The notes below the pieces were generated by a model. It did no database searches. It was not told the origin of the DNA and saw only the letters and a list, made by a program, of their open reading frames with translations. From the NCBI GenBank assembly GCA_012033105.1, contig JAAUPN010000001.1, forward strand, positions 1-59,807: a stretch of DNA of 59,807 nt. The letters run 5' to 3'. Origin of the DNA: Coleofasciculaceae cyanobacterium RL_1_1 (GTDB taxonomy: Bacteria > Cyanobacteriota > Cyanobacteriia > Cyanobacteriales > Geitlerinemataceae). A program made the position numbers and the translations under genes. Positions 1-9,483 of this stretch are shown piece by piece (within the stretch, counting starts at the first letter, position 1; each line of letters opens with the position of its first letter).

Positions 1-90
1 GACTTAAATCGCTTGGATCAGTATCGCCCGAATAGTCAGACTGCGCCCCACCTCAATCTTGATAGATACCTCTCTGCGATCATTCAATGA
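1..90 (+). CDS. C-terminal end of an unidentified protein, cut by the window edge
   Basis: Frame 1 is open from the first base and ends in TGA at 88-90, giving 29 residues that finish DRYLSAIIQ. The stretch is too short to assign a family. It is reported because the frame is open to the edge and the next gene lies on the other strand. It could be chance. Confidence 0.4.
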   Translation, partial: DLNRLDQYRPNSQTAPHLNLDRYLSAIIQ

Positions 91-127
91 CTAGAGGTCG
101 GATTGGAGAGCATGATAAAAATAAGAC

Positions 128-158
128 AAAAAAAAGCCGCTAACAAATGTTAACGGCT
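128..158 (-). terminator. Rho-independent terminator downstream of the Psb35-like gene
   Basis: The hairpin at 135-158 has 11-bp arms with one mismatch (AGCCGCTAACA and TGTTAACGGCT) and a 2-nt loop. On the minus strand it is followed by eight T (the A-run at 128-135). It lies about 140 nt beyond the stop of the minus-strand gene at 302-514. Confidence 0.75.
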
Positions 159-301
159 TGGCCTGGATAGAGAAATTGAAAGATCAATGAGGTATCAGGG
201 AGATACCTAAGGATAGGAATCAAGTCGGATTATTCCAATACTTGAAGCGAAATCTTGAAACACCGACTTAATTCAACTGGGACGGCTGAGTTCCGTGCGG
301 C

Positions 302-514
302 TTAGTAGTTAACCGTGAAGCCAGGAACGCGCTCGTTGTAGTCGAGTTCTTCTGCCGTAACTGCGAGGGCAATCTGGTTAAACCCTTCGGAATTCCAGTT
401 GCGCTCATGAATGGGCTTGGAAATTTCGCCCTTGAAATATGCTTGTGAGCCCAGAGCGATCGCGGCAACCCAGCCAACGACGAAAAGGGCGATTAGTGCG
501 AGTGTGAAAGCCAT
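302..514 (-). CDS. Small single-helix membrane protein, Psb35/Ssl2148-like
   Basis: This is a 70-residue protein. Its N-terminal transmembrane helix (about residues 3-22, FTLALIALFVVGWVAAIALG) is followed by a short soluble tail containing QAYFKGEISKPIHERNW. The helix plus a GxQAYF...KPIHERNW segment matches my memory of the small cyanobacterial Ssl2148 family, described as Psb35, a thylakoid protein that associates with CP47 during photosystem II assembly. That match is recall, not alignment. The start is well supported: a GGAGG sequence lies about 8 nt upstream of the ATG. The gene stands alone and ends at a strong terminator, so it is probably monocistronic. Confidence 0.6.
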   Translation of the reverse strand: MAFTLALIALFVVGWVAAIALGSQAYFKGEISKPIHERNWNSEGFNQIALAVTAEELDYNERVPGFTVNY

Positions 515-667
515 GAATGAACCTCCGATTGAGATAGGCTTGGCTTGCTTTGTTTACAACTATACAAACTTTTGTAAAAAAACGCAACACTTCTTTACAA
601 AACAATTAACCAATCCTCATATTGCTTGCCTGTGGCGCTCTGCTGAGTGATGGGGGGATGGGTTTGA

Positions 668-715
668 AGGTTGGCTTGGAGGTTGGCTTGGAGGTTGGCT
701 TGGAGGTTGGCGGGG
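668..715. repeat. 12-bp tandem repeat, four copies
   Basis: The unit AGGTTGGCTTGG repeats at 12-bp spacing from 668. The last copy is diverged (AGGTTGGCGGGG). It lies in the spacer between the Psb35-like gene and the LCP gene and is probably a slippage-prone microsatellite. Confidence 0.85.
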
Positions 716-788
716 AGGTGGGCTCAGGGTCATGGTTGTCGTGCGAGGTTGAGCCTTTGGGGATAGACGATCGCGTTATTCTTGGACG

Positions 789-2144
789 ATGTTAGAGCCA
801 GATTCTTCGCCGCTACCGATGCTGATGCCGAGACCCGATGCTGCAACTGTTCGCACGCGCTCCAAGCACCTGACGATCTACTTAGCTGTCGGTGTTGCGT
901 TAAGTTCAGGTTTAGTCGGTGGCCTGTGGGCTTCGATCGCCCCCCAAACCTTGCCGTCGTCGCTCACAGAGGTTGTCGCATCGATTCCGCCTGTGGCGGG
1001 CGATCGTCTTCATCCGAGCCTGGCTCGCCCCGCGACAATCGCCCTGCTCGGTGTCGATCCGTTATCCGAGCTTGACCCAGATTCTCCCCAACGATTCGAG
1101 GGTCATAGCGACACACTGGCCTTGATTCGGTTTGATCCGGAGACGCGATCGATCCATTTGCTTTCAATTCCCCGTGATACACGCGTCGAGATTCCCGGCT
1201 ACGGCTTCGATAAAATCAATCGCGCCAATCTTCTGGGCGGAACAGACCTCACGATCGCCAGCCTGGAAACGCTCCTGCGCGGAGTCACCATTGATCGGGT
1301 GTTGCGGGTTGATTTGAAGGCGGCGCGTCAGGTGATTGATCAACTGGGCGGCTTGGAACTGCATATCGAACGCCCGATGCAGTACGTCGATCGCGCTCAA
1401 GATTTAACGATCAACCTGGAACCCGGTTGGCAGTTGCTTAGTGGTGCGGAGGCGATTCAGTTTGCTCGTTATCGCGATGATGGGCTTGGTGATATTGGCC
1501 GCGTTCAGCGACAACAACAGGTGTTTGATGCGATGTTGTCACGGTTGCGTCATCCCGCGATGATGCGTGAGTTGCCAAGCCTGATCGCGATTGTTCAGGA
1601 TGCGATCGAAACAGACCTTCGCCCGCGTGAACTGTTGGCGTTAGCGGATAGTGCGATCGAGGCGAAAACGTTACAGGCCGTCATGCTACCAGGACGTTTC
1701 AGTCAATCTGAGGATGGCTACACCGAAAGCTACTGGCTTCCGGATACCGCAGAACTCGATCGCATTCGCAGCCAGTTTTTCGCAACAACGAACGGTGACG
1801 ATTTCATTAACGATCCTGGCGCACGTAGACAGGTCATGGCTGCGGGCGATCTGCGTGTCGCGGTGCAAGATGCGACGGGAGAAGCTCTCAATCTTCGTGT
1901 CCTAACGTCCCAGCTTAAAACCACGGACGGAACCACAATTTTGCAGCTTGCTCCCAGTGAGACCGTCCAACGCAAAACCCTCATCGTGGCTCAGACGGGC
2001 AATCTGGAGGCGGCGAATCTGATCCAGGAGGCGATCGGCTGCGGTCTGGTTACGGCGCGTTCAACGGGTGCGATCGGCTCGGATGTTACGGTCTATCTCG
2101 GTCGCGATTGTCTAGATCGGTTCCGCTTGCCGTCGGATAGATAA
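789..2144 (+). CDS. LytR-CpsA-Psr (LCP) family protein
   Basis: LCP enzymes transfer undecaprenyl-phosphate-linked polymers to the cell wall. The 451-residue protein has a short cytoplasmic N-terminus and one transmembrane helix (about 28-49). The periplasmic LCP domain (about 80-270) shows the family landmarks: HSDT at 107-110, SIPRDTRVEIPG around 127-137, and the arginine-rich QFARYRDDGLGDIGRVQ near 224-240 that binds the lipid phosphate. A C-terminal LytR_C-like domain follows (about 353-440, starting LRVAVQDATG). The ATG at 789 was chosen because it just precedes the membrane anchor. The older label 'transcriptional attenuator' is not supported by any DNA-binding motif. Confidence 0.9.
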   Translation: MLEPDSSPLPMLMPRPDAATVRTRSKHLTIYLAVGVALSSGLVGGLWASIAPQTLPSSLTEVVASIPPVAGDRLHPSLARPATIALLGVDPLSELDPDSPQRFEGHSDTLALIRFDPETRSIHLLSIPRDTRVEIPGYGFDKINRANLLGGTDLTIASLETLLRGVTIDRVLRVDLKAARQVIDQLGGLELHIERPMQYVDRAQDLTINLEPGWQLLSGAEAIQFARYRDDGLGDIGRVQRQQQVFDAMLSRLRHPAMMRELPSLIAIVQDAIETDLRPRELLALADSAIEAKTLQAVMLPGRFSQSEDGYTESYWLPDTAELDRIRSQFFATTNGDDFINDPGARRQVMAAGDLRVAVQDATGEALNLRVLTSQLKTTDGTTILQLAPSETVQRKTLIVAQTGNLEAANLIQEAIGCGLVTARSTGAIGSDVTVYLGRDCLDRFRLPSDR

Positions 2145-2210
2145 CAGTTGTGCCGATTTGGGTGGCGGCGTCAACCGTGAGCCTATCGATCGGATGGCTC
2201 AAAGATTTGT

Positions 2211-2548
2211 TTAGAGCGGAGTTAACACCCGCACGGCTTTCAAAATTCGTAACAAAAAATCGTTTGGCGTACGTTGGAACTCAGCAATGGGTCATCCTCA
2301 AGGGCGCGGAGTTCAGCCTGCAAGCGCTGGTATTCCGCGACGGAGAGGGGTTGGCCGTCAACAGGCGATCGGGCGTCAAAAATTTGCTGGTTGCGTAAGA
2401 TTTCTTCTGGTGTGTCTTCGGGGGGCGGGAGTGCAGCCGCAGGTCGAGCGAGTAACATGCTGGCCGCAAGGGCTAGCCCGATCGTGGTGCAGCAGGCTGG
2501 GCGAGAACGTCGGCGAGACAGCAAGGGAACCATCAAATAGCGGGACAT
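2211..2548 (-). CDS. Conserved cyanobacterial secreted small protein, frameshifted near its end
   Basis: The protein has a basic N-terminus and a signal peptide-like helix ending AAALPPPED, then a short acidic region (EDTPEEILRNQ, RSPVDGQPLSVAEYQRLQAE). This matches my memory of a conserved cyanobacterial protein of unknown function. As sequenced it stops at 2240 after RQTIFCYEF. Adding one T to the T6 run (A6 on the plus strand at 2254-2259) turns this ending into RQTIFLLRILKAVRVLTPL with a stop at 2211-2213, which restores the hydrophobic-basic tail I expect. I therefore give the gene as one CDS with a one-base error. The start ATG is at 2548. Confidence 0.7.
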
Positions 2549-2762
2549 GGGCAGCGACGGCGAAAGGGCAGTGGATTTTAGTCGGTCATTAAAATAAGCC
2601 GAAATGAGCAGCGGTCAGTCAATCGAGCGGATTTTTCTGCGGAGTGTCGCGCCGCATTCACCGAGAGAATTGCCCACTTGATCGCATGTTATTTGATAAT
2701 GGTCTAGGCTTATGCCAAATTATTCACAAATCTCCGCCAAAATTCACTTTTTACTTGAGCTA

Positions 2763-3863
2763 ATGTCCACCTCGCCCCAGTCCGAACAGCCCCGATCGGA
2801 AAATCCATCCCCCGATATGCCCGTGACTGAGTCGATGGACGGTAACGGCGCTAAACCGGCGGTATCGACCGCCAATCCTAACGCCAGTTCCAGCACCGCA
2901 GGCAGCGACGATCGCAGCGCCAAAGCTCGACAGTTGCTCGGCATGAAAGGAGCCGGAGCTGGAGAAACCAACGTTTGGAAAATTCGCCTCCAGCTCACCA
3001 AGCCCATTACCTGGATTCCCTTGATTTGGGGTGTGGTTTGCGGTGCAGCCTCGTCCGGACATTTCACCTGGACGTTTGAGCATGTGCTGATGTCGGCGAC
3101 CTGCATGTTAATGTCGGGGCCATTGCTCACGGGCTACACCCAAACGATTAACGACTACTACGATCGCGAAATCGACGCGATCAACGAGCCATACCGACCC
3201 ATTCCCTCCGGTGCAATTTCCATTTCGCAGGTCGTTTCACAGATTTGGGTTTTGCTGCTGGGTGGCTGGCTCGTGGCCTTCGGTCTCGATCAATGGGCGG
3301 GTCACGATTTCCCGACGATTACCCTGATGGCCGTGATTGGCTCATTCCTGGCCTATATCTACTCCGCACCACCGCTGAAGCTGAAGCAAAATGGCTGGCT
3401 CGGTAACTACGCCCTGGGCGCGAGCTATATCACGCTCCCCTGGTGCGCCGGTCACGCGCTATTTGGCGAACTCAACCCGACTATTTTTGCCCTGACCTTG
3501 TTTTATAGCTGTGCTGGTCTTGGCATCGCGATCGTCAATGACTTCAAAAGTGTCGAAGGGGATAGCCAATTGGGTTTAAAATCCCTGCCGGTCATGTTTG
3601 GGATTGGTACGGCGGCTTGGATTTGTGTCCTGGCGATCGATATTTTTCAGTTTGGCGTCGCCGGATATCTGATGAGCATTCACCAAAACCTCTACGCAGT
3701 GCTGCTCATTTTGCTCGTTATCCCCCAGGTCGTTTTTCAAGACATGTACTTCCTGCGCGACCCGATCGCCAACGATGTCAAATACCAAGCCAGCGCCCAG
3801 CCGTTCCTCGTGTTTGGCATGTTGGTCACCGGTCTCGCCCTCGGACATTCCATCCTGTCGTGA
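2763..3863 (+). CDS. chlG: Chlorophyll synthase ChlG
   Basis: ChlG prenylates chlorophyllide with geranylgeranyl or phytyl diphosphate, the last step of chlorophyll a synthesis, in the thylakoid membrane. The sequence follows the family closely. ARQLLGMKGAGAGE leads into KPITWIPLIWGVVCGAASSG, then the Mg-diphosphate motif NDYYDREIDAINEPYRPIPSG, the conserved SAPPLKLKQNGWLGNYALGA, and VNDFKSVEGD as the second Asp-rich site. Several transmembrane helices of the UbiA prenyltransferase fold are visible. Family members are about 320-350 residues, so the conserved part starts some 60 residues in. I chose the ATG at 2763. A longer in-frame ATG at 2712 adds 17 residues without a clear ribosome site. 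Confidence 0.95.
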   Translation: MSTSPQSEQPRSENPSPDMPVTESMDGNGAKPAVSTANPNASSSTAGSDDRSAKARQLLGMKGAGAGETNVWKIRLQLTKPITWIPLIWGVVCGAASSGHFTWTFEHVLMSATCMLMSGPLLTGYTQTINDYYDREIDAINEPYRPIPSGAISISQVVSQIWVLLLGGWLVAFGLDQWAGHDFPTITLMAVIGSFLAYIYSAPPLKLKQNGWLGNYALGASYITLPWCAGHALFGELNPTIFALTLFYSCAGLGIAIVNDFKSVEGDSQLGLKSLPVMFGIGTAAWICVLAIDIFQFGVAGYLMSIHQNLYAVLLILLVIPQVVFQDMYFLRDPIANDVKYQASAQPFLVFGMLVTGLALGHSILS

Positions 3864-4030
3864 TTGGACGGGACGAAACCCGCGCAGCTTGATCAGCCTG
3901 AATTCCACCTAGCCAACGCTGACCAACGCTCGATCGCCTTGCCTCGTTTCCCGACTCACAATTCGTTCTCCCGCAGCGTTTTCCGTCCACTCCTGTTCCC
4001 GTCCTGACATCTTTCGTCTGAGGTTCGATT

Positions 4031-6426
4031 TTGGTGAATAGCCACTCCCCCCAACCCAAAGCCGCGCGATCGCCCAATCCCAATAATCGCCGACCCAAAC
4101 GCCGCCCCAATCGCCGCCCAAGCCTCCCCAAACCCACCGCTGAGATCCTGAAAAAACTGCTCAAAGCTGGCCCGATCGCCTCGGTTTTGCTGGTTTTGGG
4201 TGGCATCGGAACCGGGGTGTGGTTCGATCGTCGGCTCACTCAGCTTGATCAGAGCTTGCCCGATCCAACCCAGGTGACCACCTTTGCCCGTCCCGGAACA
4301 ATCACCATCAAAGCGGCAAACGGCACTATTTTGCAGCAAATCGGCCCCGTCACCCATGACAAGCTGAAACTGAGCCAAATGCCGGACAACTTGGTGAATG
4401 CGTTTCTGGCGGCTGAAGATCACCGCTTTTATGAACACAATGGCGTGGATTTTCAGGGCATTATGCGTGCTGTTGGGGTCAACCTCATGCAAGGTGAGGT
4501 GGTTGAAGGAGCCAGCACGATCACGCAACAATTGGCACGTACGGTATTTTTGACCCAAGCGCCAACCCTGGAGCGCAAGATCCGCGAAGCCCGTCTTGCC
4601 CAGAAGATTGAGCGGGAAATGGTTAAAAATGACGTGCTTGAGTACTATCTCAATCTCGTCTACCTCGGATCGGGGGCGTACGGCGTCGGTGATGCCGCTT
4701 GGGTGTTTTTCAGTAAATCGGTGGATCAACTGACACTGCCCGAAATGGCGACGATCGCCGGGATGCCCGCTGCACCGAGTGAATACTCACCGATCGTGTC
4801 ACCCGAACTGGCACGCCGTCGCCGTAACGTGATCCTCGATCGGATGGCCGACCTCAAATTCATTACCCCAGAGGAAGCCGAAGAGGCCAAAGCCTCGCTC
4901 CTCGGCACAAACCCTAGCCTACCCAAACGGCTCAATGTTCGACTGCCCTACTTCACCAGCTACATCGAGCAGGAACTCCCCAAATTTGTCTCAGCGGAAG
5001 AAATTGAGCAAGGGGGGCTGATTGTCGAAACCACCCTCGACATAAAAATGCAGGAACACGCGGAAAAAGCCGTCACCGATGCGCTGGATACCGCAGGGGT
5101 CTGGCAGAATTTTGAGAATGCTGCTTTGGTGTCGATCGACCCTCGTAGCGGTGAAATCCGTGCCATGGTCGGCGGACGCGACTTTAAGAAAAACCAATTT
5201 AACTTTGCCACCCAAGCCAAGCGTCAACCGGGTTCGACGTTTAAAGGCTTGGTTTATGCCGCTGCGATCGCCTCGGGAATGTCACCGACCGATTCCTACG
5301 AAGACAAGCCGATCAAGATTGGGAACTACCAGCCCAAAATGCGAACGGTCGCAACGTCGGCTGGGTTTCGCTCGACACAGCCCTCACCCAATCGATTAAT
5401 ACCGTCGCGATCCAGGTTCTCGGAGATGTGGGCTTCGAGCCAACGATCGCCCTCGCCCGAGACATGGGCATCGAATCCAAACTCGAAGAGGTCTACGCCC
5501 TCGCCCTCGGAGCCTACGAAGTCACGCTCCTCGAAATAACCAGCGCGTACGGAACCCTGGCCAATAACGGCAAATACCAAACCCCCCACGGCATCCGAAA
5601 AATTCGCAACCAAGCCGGTGACGTACTCTACGACTACAGCATCGAAGGCAAACCCCGGCAGGCCATCGACTCAGATAGTGCTGCCATCATGACCTGGATG
5701 CTGCGTCACGTCGTCACCAACGGCACCGGAACCCCCGCACAACTCCCCGATCGCCCCGTCGCAGGCAAAACCGGCACCACCGACAACGCCCGCGACCTGT
5801 GGTTTATCGGTTACATTCCGCAGCTCGTGACCGGTGTTTGGCTCGGGAATAAAGACAATACACCGACCTACGGCGCGAGTACAACCGCCGCTGGTGTCTG
5901 GCGCGATTTTGCTGTCGAGGCAACGAAAGGTATGGAGGTGGTTGATTTTCCGGAATTACCCAGCTTTAGCTACCGCGAAGCCTCGATCGAGCGTAAACCC
6001 GCCGGTGAAAAGATTGCCGGTGGATCGAACCGTAACGCGCAAAATGCCTCCGACCCGGAAAGCTCGACCGCGACGAGTTCTTACAGCAACAGCACCTGGA
6101 CTGATCCCAGCCGCTACGACTATGCCGAATCCGGTAGCGGCGCTGGCTATGTAAACTCCAGCTACGGCTCACCCTCTCCCGCCCCCTCCACTAGCTACCG
6201 TCAAGGGTCTGCCCCCGCGACACCGACCTACGGCTACGGTTCCGCCCCGGTTGAATCGAGCTACAGTTCCGACAGTAGTAACACTGGTGGTGCTACAAGC
6301 TCGGGCTATGGCTCCTCCTACTCGCCACCACCGGCCACCTCTGACCCAGGAGAGGCTATGCCTGCCCCCGAAGTTCCCACCATGCTCCTCCCCGCACCCG
6401 AAGCCGCCACCGGCCCCTCGGAGTAA
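4031..6426 (+). CDS. Class A penicillin-binding protein (PBP1A type), one frameshift
   Basis: This bifunctional peptidoglycan glycosyltransferase/transpeptidase is anchored by one N-terminal helix. The Pro/Arg-rich cytoplasmic head precedes the helix (ASVLLVLGGIGTGVWF). The glycosyltransferase domain shows AAEDHRFYEHNGVD, EGASTITQQLART and RKIREARLAQKIE. The transpeptidase domain shows STFK, TQSIN and VAGKTGTTDNARDLWFIGY. The frame breaks between STFK and SxN. Adding one A to the A4 run at 5336-5339 gives QPKNANGRNVGWVSL and joins the two open frames. The tail after about 5990 is Ser/Tyr/Gly/Pro-rich and low in complexity. The first codon is TTG at 4031; GTG at 4034 is equally possible. Confidence 0.9.
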
Positions 6427-6558
6427 AGCCAGAGCCGATCGAGCAAGACATCCCACCCGTTCCAGCCCCTAGGAAGTACACCATGACTCACCGTGAAGCG
6501 TTGAGCTAGTATGGAGTACTGTAGTGGTTAAACACATTTGTAGTCGTAGACTCCCGCC

Positions 6559-6825
6559 GTGAAACTTTTCTCCCTCTTTAACCTGTTGGCGGTCGTTCCT
6601 GATGCGCCCATCAAAGAACCCTTCCAATTTCCCCTAGCATTTACCTTGCTGTACATCTTTGGCTTCATTGCTGCCGTCATTGGTGGCACGTTAGCCTGGT
6701 ACAACTCCAAGCGTCCGCCGGGCTGGGAAGGTACGGATCGACCGGACTTTATCCCCGAGCTTCCCAATGTGGACACATCCCCAAGCGATGTTGACACCAC
6801 CAAACCCCCGAGCGACGCACTCTAG
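6559..6825 (+). CDS. Conserved cyanobacterial small membrane protein
   Basis: This is an 88-residue protein with a GTG start. A short amphipathic N-terminus is followed by FPLAFTLLYIFGFIAAVIGG, one transmembrane helix, then AWYNSKRPPGWEGTDRPDF and an acidic, Thr/Ser/Pro-rich tail. The layout suggests a small thylakoid or plasma membrane protein. I recall similar proteins across cyanobacteria but no assigned function, and I do not assign one. It stands between the penicillin-binding protein and bioY on the same strand. Confidence 0.7.
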   Translation: MKLFSLFNLLAVVPDAPIKEPFQFPLAFTLLYIFGFIAAVIGGTLAWYNSKRPPGWEGTDRPDFIPELPNVDTSPSDVDTTKPPSDAL

Positions 6826-6947
6826 ACCTTAGCGATCGATGTGCGATTAGAATGGGCAATCCTCGAAAGTAACCTGTTATCGTTACGTGACATCTCAACG
6901 ATTGATCGTGATCTAGCGATCAACCTTGACGTTAGTTGTCGCATTGA

Positions 6948-7529
6948 GTGAACAACCCATTGAATCCACTTCTCGAATTACTCTGGGCATTTGTTGGCCT
7001 GTTTTTGACCATTTTTGGCACGATGATCGAAGCGTCCCTGACGAGCCCGCTATCCGGTTGGGGCGATTCCGGTTCGATGGTGTTATCCCTGGGTGTAACC
7101 TACCAAGTCGGGGCGATTCTGCTGGTTGGCTGTCTTGGCGGCAAAAATGCCGGAGCGCTATCGCAAATTGCCTATCTCACCTTGGGGTTAACGCCCTGGT
7201 TCCCTGTTTTTAGTCAAGGGGGAGGCTGGGATTACACCTCACAGCCCATTTTTGGCTATCTGTTGGGGTTTGTACCGGGCGCTTGGGTGTGTGGCTGGAT
7301 TGCGTTTCGATCGCGTCGTCAATTGGAAACCCTGGCTCTGGCATGTTTTGCAGGATTGCTGACCATTCATGCAACCGGCTGGTTGTACGCCGTCATCCTA
7401 CGTTTGTCCAGTGATAAGTTTTGGGCGATCATCTGGACGTATTCGGTCACGGCGATACCGGGACAGGTGGCGATCGCCTGTACGGCGGCGACGATCGCCT
7501 ACGTGATCCGGCGAGTTTTGTTTTACTAA
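6948..7529 (+). CDS. bioY: Biotin transporter BioY (S component)
   Basis: BioY is the substrate-binding membrane subunit of biotin ECF transporters. The 193-residue protein is almost entirely membrane helices and carries the signature stretch SQPIFGYLLGFVPGAWVCGW (about residues 98-117) seen in BioY proteins. No ATPase (A) or EcfT (T) genes are adjacent. Solitary BioY proteins are known, and shared energising modules encoded elsewhere are common. The start is a GTG at 6948, and the upstream 120 nt show no recognisable riboswitch. Confidence 0.87.
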   Translation: MNNPLNPLLELLWAFVGLFLTIFGTMIEASLTSPLSGWGDSGSMVLSLGVTYQVGAILLVGCLGGKNAGALSQIAYLTLGLTPWFPVFSQGGGWDYTSQPIFGYLLGFVPGAWVCGWIAFRSRRQLETLALACFAGLLTIHATGWLYAVILRLSSDKFWAIIWTYSVTAIPGQVAIACTAATIAYVIRRVLFY

Positions 7530-7584
7530 ATTGTGTTGTTCTGGGTGTTTGCTCGCGATTCAAGGGGCGATTGAGTATTGAGTT

Positions 7585-8358
7585 ATGGCTGGACATAGTA
7601 AATGGGCAAACATCAAGCGTCAAAAGGCGCGGGTGGATGCAAAAAAGGGAAAAGTTTTTACGCAGATTTCCCGTGAAATTATTGTCGCGGCTCGTAATGG
7701 GTTGCCCGATCCGGACGCAAATTTTCAGTTGCGTAGTGCGATCGTCAAAGCCAAGGCCGCCGGGATTCCCAACGACAACATTGACCGGGCGATCGCGAAG
7801 GGGTCGGGGCAGGGTTCGGGCGATGAGGCGCAATACGAAGCGATTCGTTACGAGGGCTACGGGCCGAGTGGTGTGGCGGTGTTAATCGAAGCGCTGACGG
7901 ATAATCGCAACCGCACGGCGGCGGATTTACGGGTAGCGTTTAGTAAAAATGGCGGCAACCTGGGGGAAACCGGCTGTGTGGGCTGGATGTTTGAGCATAA
8001 AGGGGTGGTCATCCTGACTGGGGAGGTGAATGAAGAGGTGTTGCTCGAAACGTCCTTGGATCTGGGGGCGGAGAGTTATGAGACGATCGAGGATGAAGAG
8101 GCGGACACCACGCTCACCGAAGTCTTGGGTGCGTTTGAAGATCTCGAAGCCATGAGCCGGGGTCTTGAAGCGAGCGGTTTTACGGTTGCTCAAGCGGAAC
8201 CCCGTTGGATTCCCTCGAATAGTGTGGATATTCGCGATCGTGAGTTAGCACAAACATTGATTAAATTAATCGATGCCCTCGAAGATCTCGACGATGTCCA
8301 AACCGTCACCGCCAATTTTGAATTTAGCGATGAGATCATCGCTGAATTCAATGCCTGA
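7585..8358 (+). CDS. yebC: YebC/PmpR (TACO1) family regulator
   Basis: The 257-residue length is typical of the family. The N-terminal signature MAGHSKWANIKRQKARVDAK is exact, followed by GIPNDNIDRAIAKGSG and YEGYGPSGVAVLIEALTDNR. YebC proteins were long called transcriptional regulators. TACO1 and recent bacterial work indicate a translation role at proline stretches or difficult start sites. The gene follows bioY closely on the same strand, with no terminator visible between them. Confidence 0.95.
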   Translation: MAGHSKWANIKRQKARVDAKKGKVFTQISREIIVAARNGLPDPDANFQLRSAIVKAKAAGIPNDNIDRAIAKGSGQGSGDEAQYEAIRYEGYGPSGVAVLIEALTDNRNRTAADLRVAFSKNGGNLGETGCVGWMFEHKGVVILTGEVNEEVLLETSLDLGAESYETIEDEEADTTLTEVLGAFEDLEAMSRGLEASGFTVAQAEPRWIPSNSVDIRDRELAQTLIKLIDALEDLDDVQTVTANFEFSDEIIAEFNA

Positions 8359-8399
8359 GCCTAATCTATAGGTTTACGTAGATTCGGTGGGAACACCTG

Positions 8400-8447
8400 T
8401 AGCACAAGCATCTTGCTTGTCCGATCACAAGCTAGAAGCTTGGGCTA
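8400..8447. repeat. Dispersed double-hairpin repeat, copy 1
   Basis: This is an imperfect inverted repeat made of two small palindromes (CAAGCATCTTGCTTG and CAAGCTAGAAGCTTG) bounded by TAGC and GCTA. A related element of the same design lies at 18866-18914 in the opposite orientation. It sits in the yebC-hisF spacer. Confidence 0.75.
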
Positions 8448-8556
8448 CGTGTATTTATCGTGTATTTATTTTTTATCAATTCAAAGCTTTCCCGATATCC
8501 TCGTAAACGTTCCCTATCAAAATTCTCCCTATCAAACTTTCCCCCATCGAATGACT

Positions 8557-9324
8557 ATGCTCGCAAAACGTATTTTGCCCTGTTTGGACGTTAAGGCCGG
8601 TCGCGTTGTCAAAGGGATTAATTTCGTCGATCTCAAGGATGCGGGCGATCCGGTGGAACTGGCTCAGGCGTATAACGAGGCTGGAGCCGATGAGCTGGTA
8701 TTTCTCGATATTACGGCGACCCATGAGGAACGCGGCATTATTTTTGATGTGGTGTATCGCACGGCGGAGCAGGTCTTTATTCCGCTCACGGTGGGGGGAG
8801 GCATCAGTTCGCTGGAGACGATTAAAAAGCTGCTGCGGGCGGGAGCCGATAAGGTCAGTATTAATTCAGCAGCGGTGCGCAATCCCGAGCTGATCGATCG
8901 CGCCAGTGATCGATTTGGAACGCAATGTATTGTGGTGGCGATCGATGCGCGGCGGCGTCCCGATCCGCAGAATCCGGGCTGGGATGTGTATGTCCGTGGC
9001 GGACGAGAAAATACGGGGCTTGACGCGATCGCCTGGGCGGAGGAGATGGCACGGCGTGGTGCAGGTGAACTGCTAGTAACCAGCATGGACGCGGACGGGA
9101 CGCAGGCGGGCTACGATTTGGAGCTAACCCGGACGATCGCCGACAAGGTTGGCATTCCCGTCATCGCGTCGGGTGGTGCGGGCAACTGTGAGCATATCTA
9201 TGATGCGGTTACTGAGGGCAAGGCAGAAGCAGCGTTATTGGCGTCGTTGTTGCACTACGGTCAGCTTAGTGTGGCGGAAATCAAACAGCATTTACACGAT
9301 CGTCAAGTTCCTGTGCGCTATTAA
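8557..9324 (+). CDS. hisF: Imidazole glycerol phosphate synthase, cyclase subunit HisF
   Basis: HisF uses ammonia from HisH to convert PRFAR into imidazole glycerol phosphate and AICAR in histidine synthesis. It is a (beta/alpha)8 barrel. [20 protein letters not shown] opens the protein and carries the catalytic Asp; VGGGISS, the second catalytic Asp in [15 protein letters not shown] and IASGGAG are all present. I place the start at the MLAKR methionine (255 residues, family length). An ATG two codons upstream (8551) is possible. A longer reading from 8413 would translate the repeat element and is unlikely. Confidence 0.96.
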   Translation: MLAKRILPCLDVKAGRVVKGINFVDLKDAGDPVELAQAYNEAGADELVFLDITATHEERGIIFDVVYRTAEQVFIPLTVGGGISSLETIKKLLRAGADKVSINSAAVRNPELIDRASDRFGTQCIVVAIDARRRPDPQNPGWDVYVRGGRENTGLDAIAWAEEMARRGAGELLVTSMDADGTQAGYDLELTRTIADKVGIPVIASGGAGNCEHIYDAVTEGKAEAALLASLLHYGQLSVAEIKQHLHDRQVPVRY

Positions 9325-9385
9325 AACCGACGAAAACAAACCAAGCGTCAAGCGTGAACAGGTGAGGCCATCAAAGCTTGACGTA

Positions 9386-9433
9386 TAGCAAAACAGCCCA
9401 GCGCTTCATTCAGAAGGCTAGGCTGTTTTGCTA
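9386..9433. terminator. Convergent terminator between hisF and rnj
   Basis: The arms at 9386-9398 (TAGCAAAACAGCC) and 9421-9433 are perfect 13-bp complements around a 22-nt loop, placed between two converging genes. The U-runs sit at the base of the stem, so it could serve either strand. Confidence 0.6.
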
Positions 9434-9483
9434 CAGCATCACGACAAATCAAGACCGCGAAAAGATACTGCGATGATTACAGA

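Noticed and set aside
3956-4729. Minus-strand open frame of 257 codons opposite the penicillin-binding protein
   Set aside because: It overlaps the clear glycosyltransferase domain on the other strand and has no recognisable protein features.
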